Source: Curtobacterium sp. MCBA15_008
Lineage (GTDB): Bacteria > Actinomycetota > Actinomycetes > Actinomycetales > Microbacteriaceae
Assembly: GCF_001865065.1 (NCBI RefSeq)
Contig: NZ_MJGN01000016.1
Coordinates: 133,314-197,313, forward strand
Reading direction: 5' to 3'
DNA length: 64,000 nt
Numbering within the stretch: the first letter of the stretch is position 1; the number at the start of each line of letters is the position of its first letter. This document shows positions 34,795 through 42,925 of the stretch, one piece after another. The notes under the pieces were generated by a model, which did no database searches, was not told where the DNA came from, and saw only the letters and a list, made by a program, of their open reading frames with translations. The translations under genes were made by a program, and so were the position numbers.

Positions 34795-36143
34795 CCGGCG
34801 ACCACGCGGTCACCGTGCACGCGGCGCGCATCGTCGTCCCGATGACCGCGCCGCCGATCGCGGACGGCGCGGTCGCGGTGCAGGACGGTCGGATCCTGCA
34901 CGTCGGCGACCGGTCCTGGGTCGTCGACCAGCTCGCGAGCACCGGCACGGCCTTCACCGAACGGCGCTGGCGCGGGGCGCTCCTGCCCGGTCTCGTCAAC
35001 GCGCACTCGCACCTGCAGTACACCGGCATGGCAGGTGTCGGTCAGCGCCAGTACGCGGGGTTCGAGGACTGGGCCGCCGCGTTCAACCAGGACTACGCCG
35101 AACCGCACGACTGGCGTGCCGAGGCCGCCGCCGGCGCTCGGCAGTCGATCCTGGCGGGCGTGACGAGCATCGCCGACGTCGTCACCGACCTCGAGGCGGC
35201 GACCGCACTCGAGTCGCACGGACTCGGCGGCATCGCCTACTGGGAGGTCATGGACTGGGAGAACGCGGCGTGGCAGACCCACGGCCGCGACCAGGTCCTC
35301 GCCGAGCTGGAGCGCTTCCCCACCGTGCCGGGCGCCGGACTCTCGCCGCACGCCCCCTACTCGCTCGACGTCGCACCCCTGCTCGAACTGCCGGACATCG
35401 TGCGGCAGCGCGGGCTGCGCCTGCACCTGCACCTCGGCGAGGCGGCGTTCGAGGGTGAGCGGGTCGCTCTCGGGCCCGTCCCCGGACTCGACGGCGTCGA
35501 CGGTGTCGGCCACGGCAGCGACTGGCACTTGGCGAACGCGCCGTCGTTCCGGGCCATGCGGGCGCTCGGCTTCGGTGCCAGCGCGACCGCGTTCGTCGAC
35601 CGGCTCGGCGTGCTCGGGCCGGACTGCCACATCGCGCACGGGGTCTACATGACCGCGGCGGACCGGGCCCTGCTCCGTGCCCGCGGCACCGCCGTCGCGC
35701 TCTGCCCCCGCTCGAACGCCGTCATCGGCCTCGACCCGCCGCCGGTCGCGGACTACCTCCGCGAGGGCAGCCCGATCGCGATCGGCACCGACTCGCTGTC
35801 CTCGTCGCCCTCGCTCGACCTGATGGCCGACGTCACCGCGCTGCACCGGATCGCCCGCGCCCAGGGGTACGGCCACCGGGACCTGCACGAACGGCTCCTC
35901 GCCGCCGCCACCCTCGGTGGTGCGCACGCGATGGGACTCGCCGTCGGGCCGGACCGCGTCGGGCACCTCGCCGTCGGCGCGCGGGCCGACCTTGCGGTGT
36001 TCGACGTCGATGCCCGCACCGTGCCGGACGCGATGGCCGAACTCGTCGAGGACGGTGCCGGCCGTGCGGTCGCGACCGTCATCGGCGGCGTCGTCCGGGC
36101 CGCCGACGGCACACTCACCCCGACCCCCGTGGAGGAACCATGA
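34791..36143 (+). CDS. Amidohydrolase, nucleoside deaminase type (TRZ/ATZ)
   Basis: 450 residues. Metal ligands are NAHSHLQ (His-Ser-His), HLHLGEAAFE, a later HIAHGVYM and GTDSLSSSPSLDL, the pattern of chlorohydrolase-like deaminases such as SAH/MTA deaminase. Such enzymes remove the 6-amino group from adenine nucleoside thioethers or act on related heterocycles. GTG 34791 overlaps the stop of the AHCY-like gene (GTGA), and ATG of the cupin gene overlaps its own stop, so the three are coupled. The pairing with an AHCY homologue suggests consecutive steps. Confidence 0.85.
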   Translation: MTGDHAVTVHAARIVVPMTAPPIADGAVAVQDGRILHVGDRSWVVDQLASTGTAFTERRWRGALLPGLVNAHSHLQYTGMAGVGQRQYAGFEDWAAAFNQDYAEPHDWRAEAAAGARQSILAGVTSIADVVTDLEAATALESHGLGGIAYWEVMDWENAAWQTHGRDQVLAELERFPTVPGAGLSPHAPYSLDVAPLLELPDIVRQRGLRLHLHLGEAAFEGERVALGPVPGLDGVDGVGHGSDWHLANAPSFRAMRALGFGASATAFVDRLGVLGPDCHIAHGVYMTAADRALLRARGTAVALCPRSNAVIGLDPPPVADYLREGSPIAIGTDSLSSSPSLDLMADVTALHRIARAQGYGHRDLHERLLAAATLGGAHAMGLAVGPDRVGHLAVGARADLAVFDVDARTVPDAMAELVEDGAGRAVATVIGGVVRAADGTLTPTPVEEP

Positions 36144-36637
36144 CCGAGACCGCACCCCGACCCGGCATGGCCGCGCGACGCACGGTGGGCGGCGAGCTCA
36201 TCGAGTGGCTCGACGTCCCGAAGCGCGCCGTCGCCCTCGGCATGGAGCCGCACCCCGAAGGCGGCTGGTACGTCCGTACCTGGACCTCGCCCGCGACGGT
36301 GTCGACGCCCTCCGGCGACCGTCCCGCGGCCACGCTCATCCACTTCCTGCTGCCCCCGGGCGAGGCCTCCGCCTGGCACCGGGTGACGAGCGACGAGATC
36401 TGGATGTGGCACGGCCCGGACTCGGTCGACCTGCAGCTCGGCGGTGACGGCGACGAGCCCGTGCCGGGGGCGACCATCACGCTCGGGCCGGACGCCGGGC
36501 GCGACCGGGTGAACGACGCGCAGGCGTTCGTGCGCGGCGGGGTGTGGCAGCGGACGATCCCGGGCGAGGGCGAGGTGCTGCTGAGCTGCCTGGTGTCGCC
36601 GGGGTTCTCGTTCGAGGACTTCACGATGGCGGACTGA
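36140..36637 (+). CDS. Cupin superfamily protein, DUF985 (Cupin_5)
   Basis: 165-residue double-stranded beta-helix protein. MEPHPEGGWYVRTW and HFLLPPGEASAWHRVTSDEIWMWH are the family's two diagnostic blocks, the second with the metal/ligand His residues, and LLSCLVSPGFSFEDFTMAD is the usual ending. The family is abundant and uncharacterised; a sugar or small-molecule isomerase role has been suggested. GGAGGAACC precedes ATG 36140. It is the last gene of the AHCY-like operon. Confidence 0.9.
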   Translation: MTETAPRPGMAARRTVGGELIEWLDVPKRAVALGMEPHPEGGWYVRTWTSPATVSTPSGDRPAATLIHFLLPPGEASAWHRVTSDEIWMWHGPDSVDLQLGGDGDEPVPGATITLGPDAGRDRVNDAQAFVRGGVWQRTIPGEGEVLLSCLVSPGFSFEDFTMAD

Positions 36638-36662
36638 CGTACCACATTGGTGTGTTGGCCGG

Positions 36663-37454
36663 ATGGACTCCGGCCGCGTCCCCGCCCTCGCTCGAGCGGC
36701 GCTCGAGGCGCCGTTCGAGTTCGCCTACGTGGACGAGACGGGCGACAAGGGCGACCCTGCGGCCTCTCCCGGGGCGACCCGTACGTACACGCTGGGCTGC
36801 GTTCTCGTCCCCGGCGGAGACTGGACCGATCGCCTGGACTGGCTGGCCGGAGTCCGTCGTGAGTTCCGTGACGCCTACGGCATCCTCGTCCGCCACGAGC
36901 TCAAGGCGAACGTGCTGCTCCGCGGACGGGGCGACCTCCGCGACCTCGGGCTCGGCGACGGTCAGCGGCGTGACGTGTTCCGCCGGTCGCTCGCCGCATT
37001 GACGGTGGCGTCGTCCGGTGTCTTCGCGGTCGTGATCGACAAGGAAGCGCGGCCGATGGACTACCAGCCGGAGGACCGGGCGTGGACCTACCTGCTCCAG
37101 CGTCTCCGGCTCAGATCGGAGCGATCCGGCAAGCCGATCATCCTCGTGCACGACGGCGGAGACGACGCGACGGTCCGCGCGATCCGCCGCCGGTTCCGCC
37201 GACACAGCTTCGCGCCCGGTGGCGTCCGGGTCACTGCGCCGCTGCTGGTCGAGGACCCGGTCCCACGCGACTCCGCGTCGTCGTACTTCATCCAGGCCGC
37301 CGACCTCGTGGCGTACGCGGCGTTCCGACGGTTCCAGGCGCCGGGCGCGAAGAGCGGCAGTGTCTGTGACGAGACGATGTGGGACGAGCTCCGGCCGGTC
37401 TGGCGGACCGAAGTCACGAACGCCCGCCGGGACGCGATCGTGGTCTGGCCGTGA
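36663..37454 (+). CDS. DUF3800 domain protein
   Basis: 263 residues. FEFAYVDETGDKG at the N-terminus, VVIDKEA in the middle, ILVHDGGDD and SSYFIQAADLVAYAAFR at the end give the Asp/Glu set of the RNase H-like DUF3800 family. These proteins often occur singly on variable chromosome regions and beside mobile or defence genes; the activity is unproven and presumed nucleolytic. It has 25 bases upstream to the cupin gene and no clear ribosome site. A perfect 16-bp tandem repeat follows 6 bases after the stop. Confidence 0.85.
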   Translation: MDSGRVPALARAALEAPFEFAYVDETGDKGDPAASPGATRTYTLGCVLVPGGDWTDRLDWLAGVRREFRDAYGILVRHELKANVLLRGRGDLRDLGLGDGQRRDVFRRSLAALTVASSGVFAVVIDKEARPMDYQPEDRAWTYLLQRLRLRSERSGKPIILVHDGGDDATVRAIRRRFRRHSFAPGGVRVTAPLLVEDPVPRDSASSYFIQAADLVAYAAFRRFQAPGAKSGSVCDETMWDELRPVWRTEVTNARRDAIVVWP

Positions 37455-37460
37455 CGGCGG

Positions 37461-37524
37461 CCCGGACCAACAGAAACCCGGACCAACAGAAACCCGGACC
37501 AACAGAAACCCGGACCAACAGAAA
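37461..37524. repeat. 16-bp tandem repeat, four perfect units
   Basis: Four identical units of CCCGGACCAACAGAAA cover exactly 64 bases between the DUF3800 stop and a terminator hairpin. There are no spacers, so it is not CRISPR. The unit is much less GC-rich than its surroundings. Confidence 0.92.
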
Positions 37525-37552
37525 GGGGGCGCCCCGTGCTGGGACGCCCCTT
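37523..37552 (+). terminator. Terminator after the DUF3800 gene
   Basis: Stem of AAGGGG/CCCCTT continued by CG and CCC/GGG pairs with two small bulges, 5-nt loop, directly after the tandem repeat. Confidence 0.7.
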
Positions 37553-37680
37553 GATCTCAGACCTCAGCCGAGCATGCGCTCGGTTCAGCCCGCACCTGCA
37601 GGCTACCAGTCGGGCTCGAGGCGGTCGATGGCCGCGGGCGCGTCACCCGGTGACGCCGGTTTCGCGCTGGTATCCCAGTG

Positions 37681-37694
37681 CGAAGTACACTTCG
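37681..37694 (+). promoter_or_regulatory. 14-bp palindrome upstream of the amino-acid importer
   Basis: CGAAGTACACTTCG is a palindrome (CGAAGT/ACTTCG about a central AC) and contains TACACT (37686-37691), a possible -10 box 36 bases before the GTG start. An operator overlapping the promoter is plausible but the -35 is not clear. Confidence 0.4.
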
Positions 37695-37726
37695 TCCTGC
37701 CCTGACCCCCTCACGAAGGCCCGACC

Positions 37727-38548
37727 GTGACCCGTTCCCTCCGCCTCACCCTCGCCGTCGCCACCGCCGCGGTCGCCGCCCTCGCCCTGTCGGCCTGCTC
37801 CGCCGGGGGCAGTGGCAACGCCGACGGCACCGTCACCGACGGCAAGCTCACGATCGCGACCGGCCAGCCCGCGTACTCGCCGTGGGTCGACGACAACAAG
37901 CCGCAGTCGGGCAAGGGCTTCGAGTCCGCGGTGGCGTACGCCGTCGCGAAGGAGATGGGCTACGCGAAGTCCGACGTCGTCTGGAAGCGCAGCACCTTCG
38001 ACAGTGCGATCGCTCCCGGCCCGAAGGACTGGGACCTCAACGTCCAGCAGTTCTCGATCGACGCCAAGCGCAAGAAGGCCGTCGACATGTCGAGCCCGTA
38101 CTACACGACCACCCAGGCCGTCGTGACGACCTCGGGTTCGAAGGCGGTGGAGCACACGACCATCGACGAGCTGAAGCAGGACGCCATCGGGGTCGCGACC
38201 GGCTCGACGAGCATCGCGTCGGTGAAGAGCGTCCTCGGGGTCACGCCGCAGGTGTTCAACTCGAACGACGACGCCGTCCTCGCGCTGAAGTCCGGCCAGA
38301 TCGACGCGATCGTCACCGACCTGCCGACGGCGTTCTACATGGCCGCCGCGCAGCTCGACGACGGCACGGTGTCGGCGCAGTTCCCGGCGGACGGCAAGGG
38401 CGACCAGTTCGGGTTCGTGCTGCCGAAGGACTCGAAGCTGACGAGCAAGGTCGACACGGCGCTCAAGACGCTCGACGACGACGGCACGCTCGAGGACCTG
38501 CAGACGAAGTGGCTCTCCTCGGAGACCGGCACCCCGGTCCTCAAGTAG
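37727..38548 (+). CDS. Polar amino-acid ABC binding lipoprotein
   Basis: 273-residue periplasmic-binding-type lipoprotein (signal ends LALSACSA). The body is SBP_bac_3: KLTIATGQPAYSPWVDDN, KGFESAVAYAVAKEMGY and DAIVTDLPTAFYM are standard blocks of the HisJ/GlnH class. It captures an amino acid or opine; the exact ligand is not visible. GAAGG lies before the GTG start. Permease and ATPase genes follow in order, making a complete importer. Confidence 0.92.
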   Translation: MTRSLRLTLAVATAAVAALALSACSAGGSGNADGTVTDGKLTIATGQPAYSPWVDDNKPQSGKGFESAVAYAVAKEMGYAKSDVVWKRSTFDSAIAPGPKDWDLNVQQFSIDAKRKKAVDMSSPYYTTTQAVVTTSGSKAVEHTTIDELKQDAIGVATGSTSIASVKSVLGVTPQVFNSNDDAVLALKSGQIDAIVTDLPTAFYMAAAQLDDGTVSAQFPADGKGDQFGFVLPKDSKLTSKVDTALKTLDDDGTLEDLQTKWLSSETGTPVLK

Positions 38549-38575
38549 CCGCATGACCCGGTCGGAAGCACCCGC

Positions 38576-39454
38576 ATGACCCTGCCAGCAGGGGCCGGCA
38601 CACCGGTCGCCGCCCCGGCGCCGAGCCAGGTCGAACTCGAGCGCCGGCTCTACCGCCGGCAGCGTGGTCGCCGTGCGGTCGTGGTGTCGGTCGTGTCGAC
38701 GCTCGTCGTCATCGCGATCGCCTACTTCGGCGTCGTGAACACCCCGGGCTGGGCGGCGGTCCAGCAGTCGTTCTTCGACCCGCAGACGGCGATCGACACC
38801 TTCCCCGAGATCCTGCTCGGCCTCTGGCTGAACATCCGGATCCTGTTCTTCAGCGCGATCGGCGTCGCCGTGTTCGGCACGCTCCTGGCCGTGGTCCGCG
38901 GGCTGCGGAACCCGGTGTTCTTCCCGCTGCGGATGCTGGCGACCGGGTACACGGACCTGTTCCGCGGGCTGCCGCTCATCATCGTGCTGTACCTGGTCGG
39001 CTACGGGATCCCGGGGCTCGGGATCTTCCCCCGCCTGCCCGCCGAGGTCTGGGGCACCATCGCGATCACCCTGACCTACTCGTCGTACATCGCCGAGGTG
39101 CTCCGCGCCGGCATGGAGGCCGTGCACCCCTCCCAGCGCCTGGCCGCCCGGTCGCTCGGCCTCTCGCACGCGAAGACGCTCCGGCTCGTGGTGCTGCCGC
39201 AGGCGATCCGGAAGGTCACACCGGCGCTCATGAACGACTTCGTGTCGATGCAGAAGGACGTCGGGCTGGTATCGATCCTCGGCGCGGTGGACGCGGTCCG
39301 CTCGGCGCAGATCGCCCAGGCCGAGACGTACAACTTCACGCCGTACTTCGTCGCCGGGCTGCTGTTCGTGGTGATCAGCCTGCCGCTGATCCGCGTCACG
39401 GACGCGATCGCGCGCCGACAGCAGCGGCGCGAGCAGATCGGAGGGACCGTATGA
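38576..39454 (+). CDS. Polar amino-acid ABC permease, HisM type
   Basis: 292 residues: a 60-residue polar N-terminus and five helices. The block YSSYIAEVLRAGMEAVHPSQRLAARSLG is the EAA loop of the HisMQ family, and LRLVVLPQAIRKVTPALMNDFVSMQKDVGLVSILG is likewise diagnostic. Only one permease gene is present, so it probably homodimerises. ATG 38576 lies 27 bases after the binding-protein stop; its own stop overlaps the ATPase start by ATGA. Confidence 0.93.
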   Translation: MTLPAGAGTPVAAPAPSQVELERRLYRRQRGRRAVVVSVVSTLVVIAIAYFGVVNTPGWAAVQQSFFDPQTAIDTFPEILLGLWLNIRILFFSAIGVAVFGTLLAVVRGLRNPVFFPLRMLATGYTDLFRGLPLIIVLYLVGYGIPGLGIFPRLPAEVWGTIAITLTYSSYIAEVLRAGMEAVHPSQRLAARSLGLSHAKTLRLVVLPQAIRKVTPALMNDFVSMQKDVGLVSILGAVDAVRSAQIAQAETYNFTPYFVAGLLFVVISLPLIRVTDAIARRQQRREQIGGTV

Positions 39455-40227
39455 GCGAGGTCGGCCAGGAAGCCCGTGGTGCGTCGGGTGCGGACGCTGC
39501 GGTCCTCGAGCTGCGCGGGTTGCGCAAGGCCTTCGGCGAACACGAGGTCCTGCGCGGGATCGACCTGACCGTGCACCGCCACGAGGTCATCTGCGTCATC
39601 GGCGCGTCCGGCTCCGGCAAGTCGACGCTGCTCAAGACGGTGAACCTGCTCGAGGGCATCGACGACGGCGAGATCCTGCTGCAGGGCACGGACATCGCCG
39701 ACCCGCGGATCGACGTCGACGCGACCCGGGCCCGCATCGGCGTGGTCTTCCAACAGTTCAACCTGTTCCCGCACATGACCGTGCTCGACAACGTGACGCT
39801 CGCCTCGCGGCAGGTGCACGGCGTCGGTCGCGCGGCGGCCGAGGCGACCGCGAAGCGGCTGCTCGACCGGATCGGCCTGGCCGACTTCGCGGGTGCCTAC
39901 CCCGACCGGCTCTCCGGCGGGCAGCAGCAGCGCGTCGCCATCGTCCGGGCGATCGCGTCCGACCCCGAGCTCCTGCTGCTCGACGAGGTCACGAGCGCCC
40001 TCGACCCGCAGCTCGTCGGCGAGGTGCTCGACCTCGTCACGGAGCTGAAGCGGCAGGGCTCCACGATCCTGATGACGACGCACGAGATGCACTTCGCGCG
40101 GAACGTGGCCGACCGGATCGTGTTCCTGCACCGCGGCGAGGTCGTCGAGCAGGGCACCCCGTCCGAGGTCCTCGACGCCCCGCAGCACCCGGCGCTCGTC
40201 GAGTTCCTCGCCCGCGTCCACGCCTGA
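39451..40227 (+). CDS. Polar amino-acid ABC ATPase
   Basis: 258-residue GlnQ/HisP-type ATPase with all motifs intact: Walker A IGASGSGKSTLLKTV, Q-loop VFQQFNLFPHMTV, signature LSGGQQQRVAIVRAI, Walker B LLLLDEVTSALD, H-loop TTHEMHFARN. It powers the importer encoded just upstream. ATGA overlap with the permease gene. A 72-bp palindromic repeat follows its stop and may end the transcript. Confidence 0.95.
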   Translation: MSEVGQEARGASGADAAVLELRGLRKAFGEHEVLRGIDLTVHRHEVICVIGASGSGKSTLLKTVNLLEGIDDGEILLQGTDIADPRIDVDATRARIGVVFQQFNLFPHMTVLDNVTLASRQVHGVGRAAAEATAKRLLDRIGLADFAGAYPDRLSGGQQQRVAIVRAIASDPELLLLDEVTSALDPQLVGEVLDLVTELKRQGSTILMTTHEMHFARNVADRIVFLHRGEVVEQGTPSEVLDAPQHPALVEFLARVHA

Positions 40228-40240
40228 GCCCGACCGCCTC

Positions 40241-40312
40241 CGCAAAACGCAACGTCGGCGGTTGCTCGCAGAGGAACACCGCTGCGAGGTGTCGCCGACG
40301 TTGCGTTTTGCG
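40241..40312. repeat. 72-bp palindromic element, copy 1
   Basis: Outer arms of 20 bp (40241-40260, 40293-40312) are perfect complements beginning CGCAAAACGCAAC; inner arms CTCGCAG/CTGCGAG form a second stem. It lies between the 3' ends of the importer ATPase and the quinone reductase genes. Copies 2 and 3 at 54121 and 58491 have exactly the same length. Confidence 0.9.
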
Positions 40313-40340
40313 AACCCGACGTCCGGCGCCCGACGCCTGC

Positions 40341-41306
40341 CTAGGGCGTCAGCAGGACCTTGCCGATCACCTCGCCGTCGCGGACCCGGCGGTGGGCCTC
40401 GGCGGCGTCGTCGAGCGGCAGGACCGCGTCGATCACCGGCCGGACCCGCCCGTCGGCGACGAAAGGCCAGACGTTGTACCGGACGGCCTCGACGATCGCG
40501 GCCTTCTCGGCGAGGGGCCGCGCACGGAGCGTCGTTGCGCTGATGGTCGCTCGCTTCCGCATCATCACACCGAAGTCGAGTTCGCCGGCCTGCCCGCTGC
40601 CCGAGGCGATCACAGCGATGTGCCCGTTCGGCGCGAGGACCTCGAGGTTCCGTCCGAGGTAGGACGGGCCGACGACGTCGAGCACCACGTCCACGCCACG
40701 GCCGTCCGTGAACTCGAGCGTGCGGGCGACGAAGTCCTCCGAGCGGTGGTCGATCACCAGGTCGGCGCCGAGGTCGCTCGACGCCCGGACCTTGCGCTCC
40801 CCGCCCGACGTCGCGATCACCGTGGCCCCGAGCGCCTTCGCCCAGAGCACCGCGTGCGAGCCCATGCCCCCGGTGCCGCCGTGCACCAGGAGTGTCTGGC
40901 CCGGTCGGAGGCCGGCGAGCATGCCGACGTTCGAGTAGACCGTGCAGGCGGCCTCCGGCAGACCGGCGGCCTCGACCAGGTCGACGCCGTCCGGCACCGG
41001 CAGCACCTGCGTCGCGGGTGCGACCACGAGCGAGGCGTAGCCACCGCCGGAGAGCAGCGCGCAGACCCGGTCGCCGACGGCGAAGCCGCGGACGCCGGGG
41101 CCGAGCGCGCGCACCGTGCCGGACACCTCGAGACCGAGGACGTCGGACGCCCCGGGCGGCGGCGGGTAGTTGCCCGCGACCTGTTGCAGATCCGCGTTGT
41201 TCACCCCGGCTGCGGCGACCTCGATGAGCACCTCGCCGGTCCCCGGCACCGGGTCCGGGAGTTCGCCGACGTGGAGGGCACCGTGGTCCGGGGTGATCGC
41301 TCGCAT
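40341..41306 (-). CDS. Zinc-free MDR quinone oxidoreductase
   Basis: 321-residue medium-chain reductase of the QOR/PIG3 group. GVNNADLQQVAGNYPPPPG marks the substrate-side loop of this group, LVHGGTGGMGSHAVLWAKALGA is the NADPH motif (a GxGxxG variant), and DVVGPSYLGRNLEVLAPNG follows. No catalytic-zinc Cys/His set is present. It reduces quinones or enones. TACGGT stands 7 bases before ATG 41306, so the message is probably leaderless. Confidence 0.92.
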   Translation of the reverse strand: MRAITPDHGALHVGELPDPVPGTGEVLIEVAAAGVNNADLQQVAGNYPPPPGASDVLGLEVSGTVRALGPGVRGFAVGDRVCALLSGGGYASLVVAPATQVLPVPDGVDLVEAAGLPEAACTVYSNVGMLAGLRPGQTLLVHGGTGGMGSHAVLWAKALGATVIATSGGERKVRASSDLGADLVIDHRSEDFVARTLEFTDGRGVDVVLDVVGPSYLGRNLEVLAPNGHIAVIASGSGQAGELDFGVMMRKRATISATTLRARPLAEKAAIVEAVRYNVWPFVADGRVRPVIDAVLPLDDAAEAHRRVRDGEVIGKVLLTP

Positions 41307-41451
41307 GCTCTCGACCGTACGCGATCCGACCCGGTCGGCCGTCATGCGAACCGGCGTCGCCCGGCCGGTCACGCGCACAGCCCGGTCAGTACGCTCGGCG
41401 GGGAGCCGCGCACCGACCGGAGCAGCGGCCAGGACCGGGGGAACCACCACC

Positions 41452-41907
41452 ATGCCGAAGAAGCTCGTCTCGCTCGCCACGGCCGCGATCGCCGTCGCAC
41501 TCCTCGCCGGGTGCTCGTCCGGCGGTTCCGGCGGGTCCTCGGACAGCAGCGCCTCCGCGACGCCGAAGGCCACGAAGACGGCTGCTGCGCAGTCGCAGAA
41601 GGAGGCCTGCGCCCAGCTCGAGGACGAGTTCCGCTCGTTCGTCGCGTCGCAGACGTCGGCCTCGGCCCCGGCCGACCCGAAGGCGCGCGCCGCCGTCGTG
41701 TCCGAGCTGAACGAACGGCTCGACGCGGCGCTGCCGGACATCGGCAACACCACCGTGAAGACCGCGTTCTCGGACTTCAACAAGGCCGCGAAGGACTACG
41801 CGTCCGCGCTCACGTCGACCGGATCGGCGGACTCGACCGAGTCGAAGCAGGCCCAGACCGACGTGCAGTCGGCGCTGAAGGAGGTCTCGGCGGCCTGCCC
41901 CGCCTGA
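41452..41907 (+). CDS. Small Ala/Ser-rich lipoprotein
   Basis: 151 residues. The signal peptide ends LLAGCSSG, so it is a lipoprotein, followed by a Ser/Gly/Thr linker and a helical domain with ACAQLEDEFRSFVASQ and AFSDFNKAAKDYASAL, and a Cys near the end that may pair with the first one. The family is not recognised; similar Lys/Gln-rich helical lipoproteins are common in Microbacteriaceae. It is monocistronic with GGGGGAA before ATG 41452. Confidence 0.75.
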   Translation: MPKKLVSLATAAIAVALLAGCSSGGSGGSSDSSASATPKATKTAAAQSQKEACAQLEDEFRSFVASQTSASAPADPKARAAVVSELNERLDAALPDIGNTTVKTAFSDFNKAAKDYASALTSTGSADSTESKQAQTDVQSALKEVSAACPA

Positions 41908-41922
41908 TCACGGCGGACCGGT

Positions 41923-41963
41923 CGCGCCCCGTGCCTCCTCCCGACCTGGAGGCACGGGGCGCG
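41923..41963. terminator. Bidirectional terminator between convergent genes
   Basis: Perfect 16-bp arms (41923-41938, 41948-41963) around a 9-nt loop. It lies 15 bases after the lipoprotein stop and 4 before the stop of the converging reductase. The stem carries CTGGAGGCACGG, one base off the GGAGGCGCGG family core. Confidence 0.85.
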
Positions 41964-41967
41964 TCCG

Positions 41968-42846
41968 TCACGCAGCCGCCGGTTGCGAGGCGTCCAGTCG
42001 GGCGACGTCCTCCGGACGCAGCCGGATCGTCGCGGCCGTCACCGAGTCGAGGATCGACTGCGGACGGGATGCCCCGGGGATCGGGACGACGACGTCGCTC
42101 TTCTGCAGCTCCCACGCGAGTGCGATCACCTGCGGGCTGACCCCGCGGTCACGGGCGATGTACGCGAAGTCCTCGAACGCCGTGCCGAGCTCCGCCGCGT
42201 TCGCGATGCCGCCGAGCGGGCTCCACGGCAGGAACGCGATGCCGAGCTCGTCGCAGAGCTCGAGCTCCGGCTCGCTCGACCGGAACTTCGGTGAGTACTG
42301 GTTCTGCACCGAGGCCAGTCGGCCGTCGAGCACCTCGTTGGCGGTGCGGATCTGGTCGGGGTCGGCGTTCGAGATGCCGGCCATCCGGATGACGCCCTCG
42401 TCGAGGAGCTCGCCGAGCGCACCGACCGACTCGGCGTAGGGCACGGCGGGGTCCGGACGGTGGAACTGGTACAGGCCGATCGTCTCGACGCCGAGGCGCT
42501 TCGCCGAGGCCTTCGCCGCCTCCTTCAGGTACTCCGGGCGACCGTTCTGCGCCCACGCGCCGGCCTCGGGCCGGAGGTGTCCGCCCTTCGTCGCGATGAG
42601 GACGTCGGAGGTGTCCCCGTGGTACTCGCGCACCGCCTTTGCGATGAGCGACTCGTTGTGTCCCACCTCGTCGTGGGCGGCCAGGTGGTACGCGTCGGCG
42701 GTGTCGATGAGGGTGACGCCGGCCTCGAGCGCGGCGTGGATCGTGGCGATCGCCTGCCGTTCGTCCGGGCGCCCCTCGATGGACATGGGCATGCCGCCCA
42801 GTCCGATGGCACTGACCGACACGTCTCCGATGACTCGTTGCTTCAT
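41968..42846 (-). CDS. Aldo/keto reductase
   Basis: 292-residue (alpha/beta)8 oxidoreductase. Tetrad residues: Asp in LIDTADAYHL, Tyr in the same block, Lys in LIATKGGHLRPE, His in LYQFHRPDP. FLPWSPLGGIA and VPIPGASRPQSILDS bind NADPH. This is the general YdhF/Tas-like group; the substrate is unknown. It starts at ATG 42846 with no clear ribosome site, and is in the same direction as the FAD monooxygenase gene upstream. Confidence 0.88.
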   Translation of the reverse strand: MKQRVIGDVSVSAIGLGGMPMSIEGRPDERQAIATIHAALEAGVTLIDTADAYHLAAHDEVGHNESLIAKAVREYHGDTSDVLIATKGGHLRPEAGAWAQNGRPEYLKEAAKASAKRLGVETIGLYQFHRPDPAVPYAESVGALGELLDEGVIRMAGISNADPDQIRTANEVLDGRLASVQNQYSPKFRSSEPELELCDELGIAFLPWSPLGGIANAAELGTAFEDFAYIARDRGVSPQVIALAWELQKSDVVVPIPGASRPQSILDSVTAATIRLRPEDVARLDASQPAAA

Positions 42847-42925
42847 GGGCCCAGCATGCGCCGAGCCGGTGCACGGCGCTCAGGGAGCGCGGTCACGGGT
42901 GCGGAACGACGCTCCGCTGGGCGGG

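Noticed and set aside
37461..37524. Possible CRISPR array
   Set aside because: The four 16-bp units are contiguous without spacers and there is no cas gene. The tandem repeats at 1441 and 49682 are likewise not arrays.
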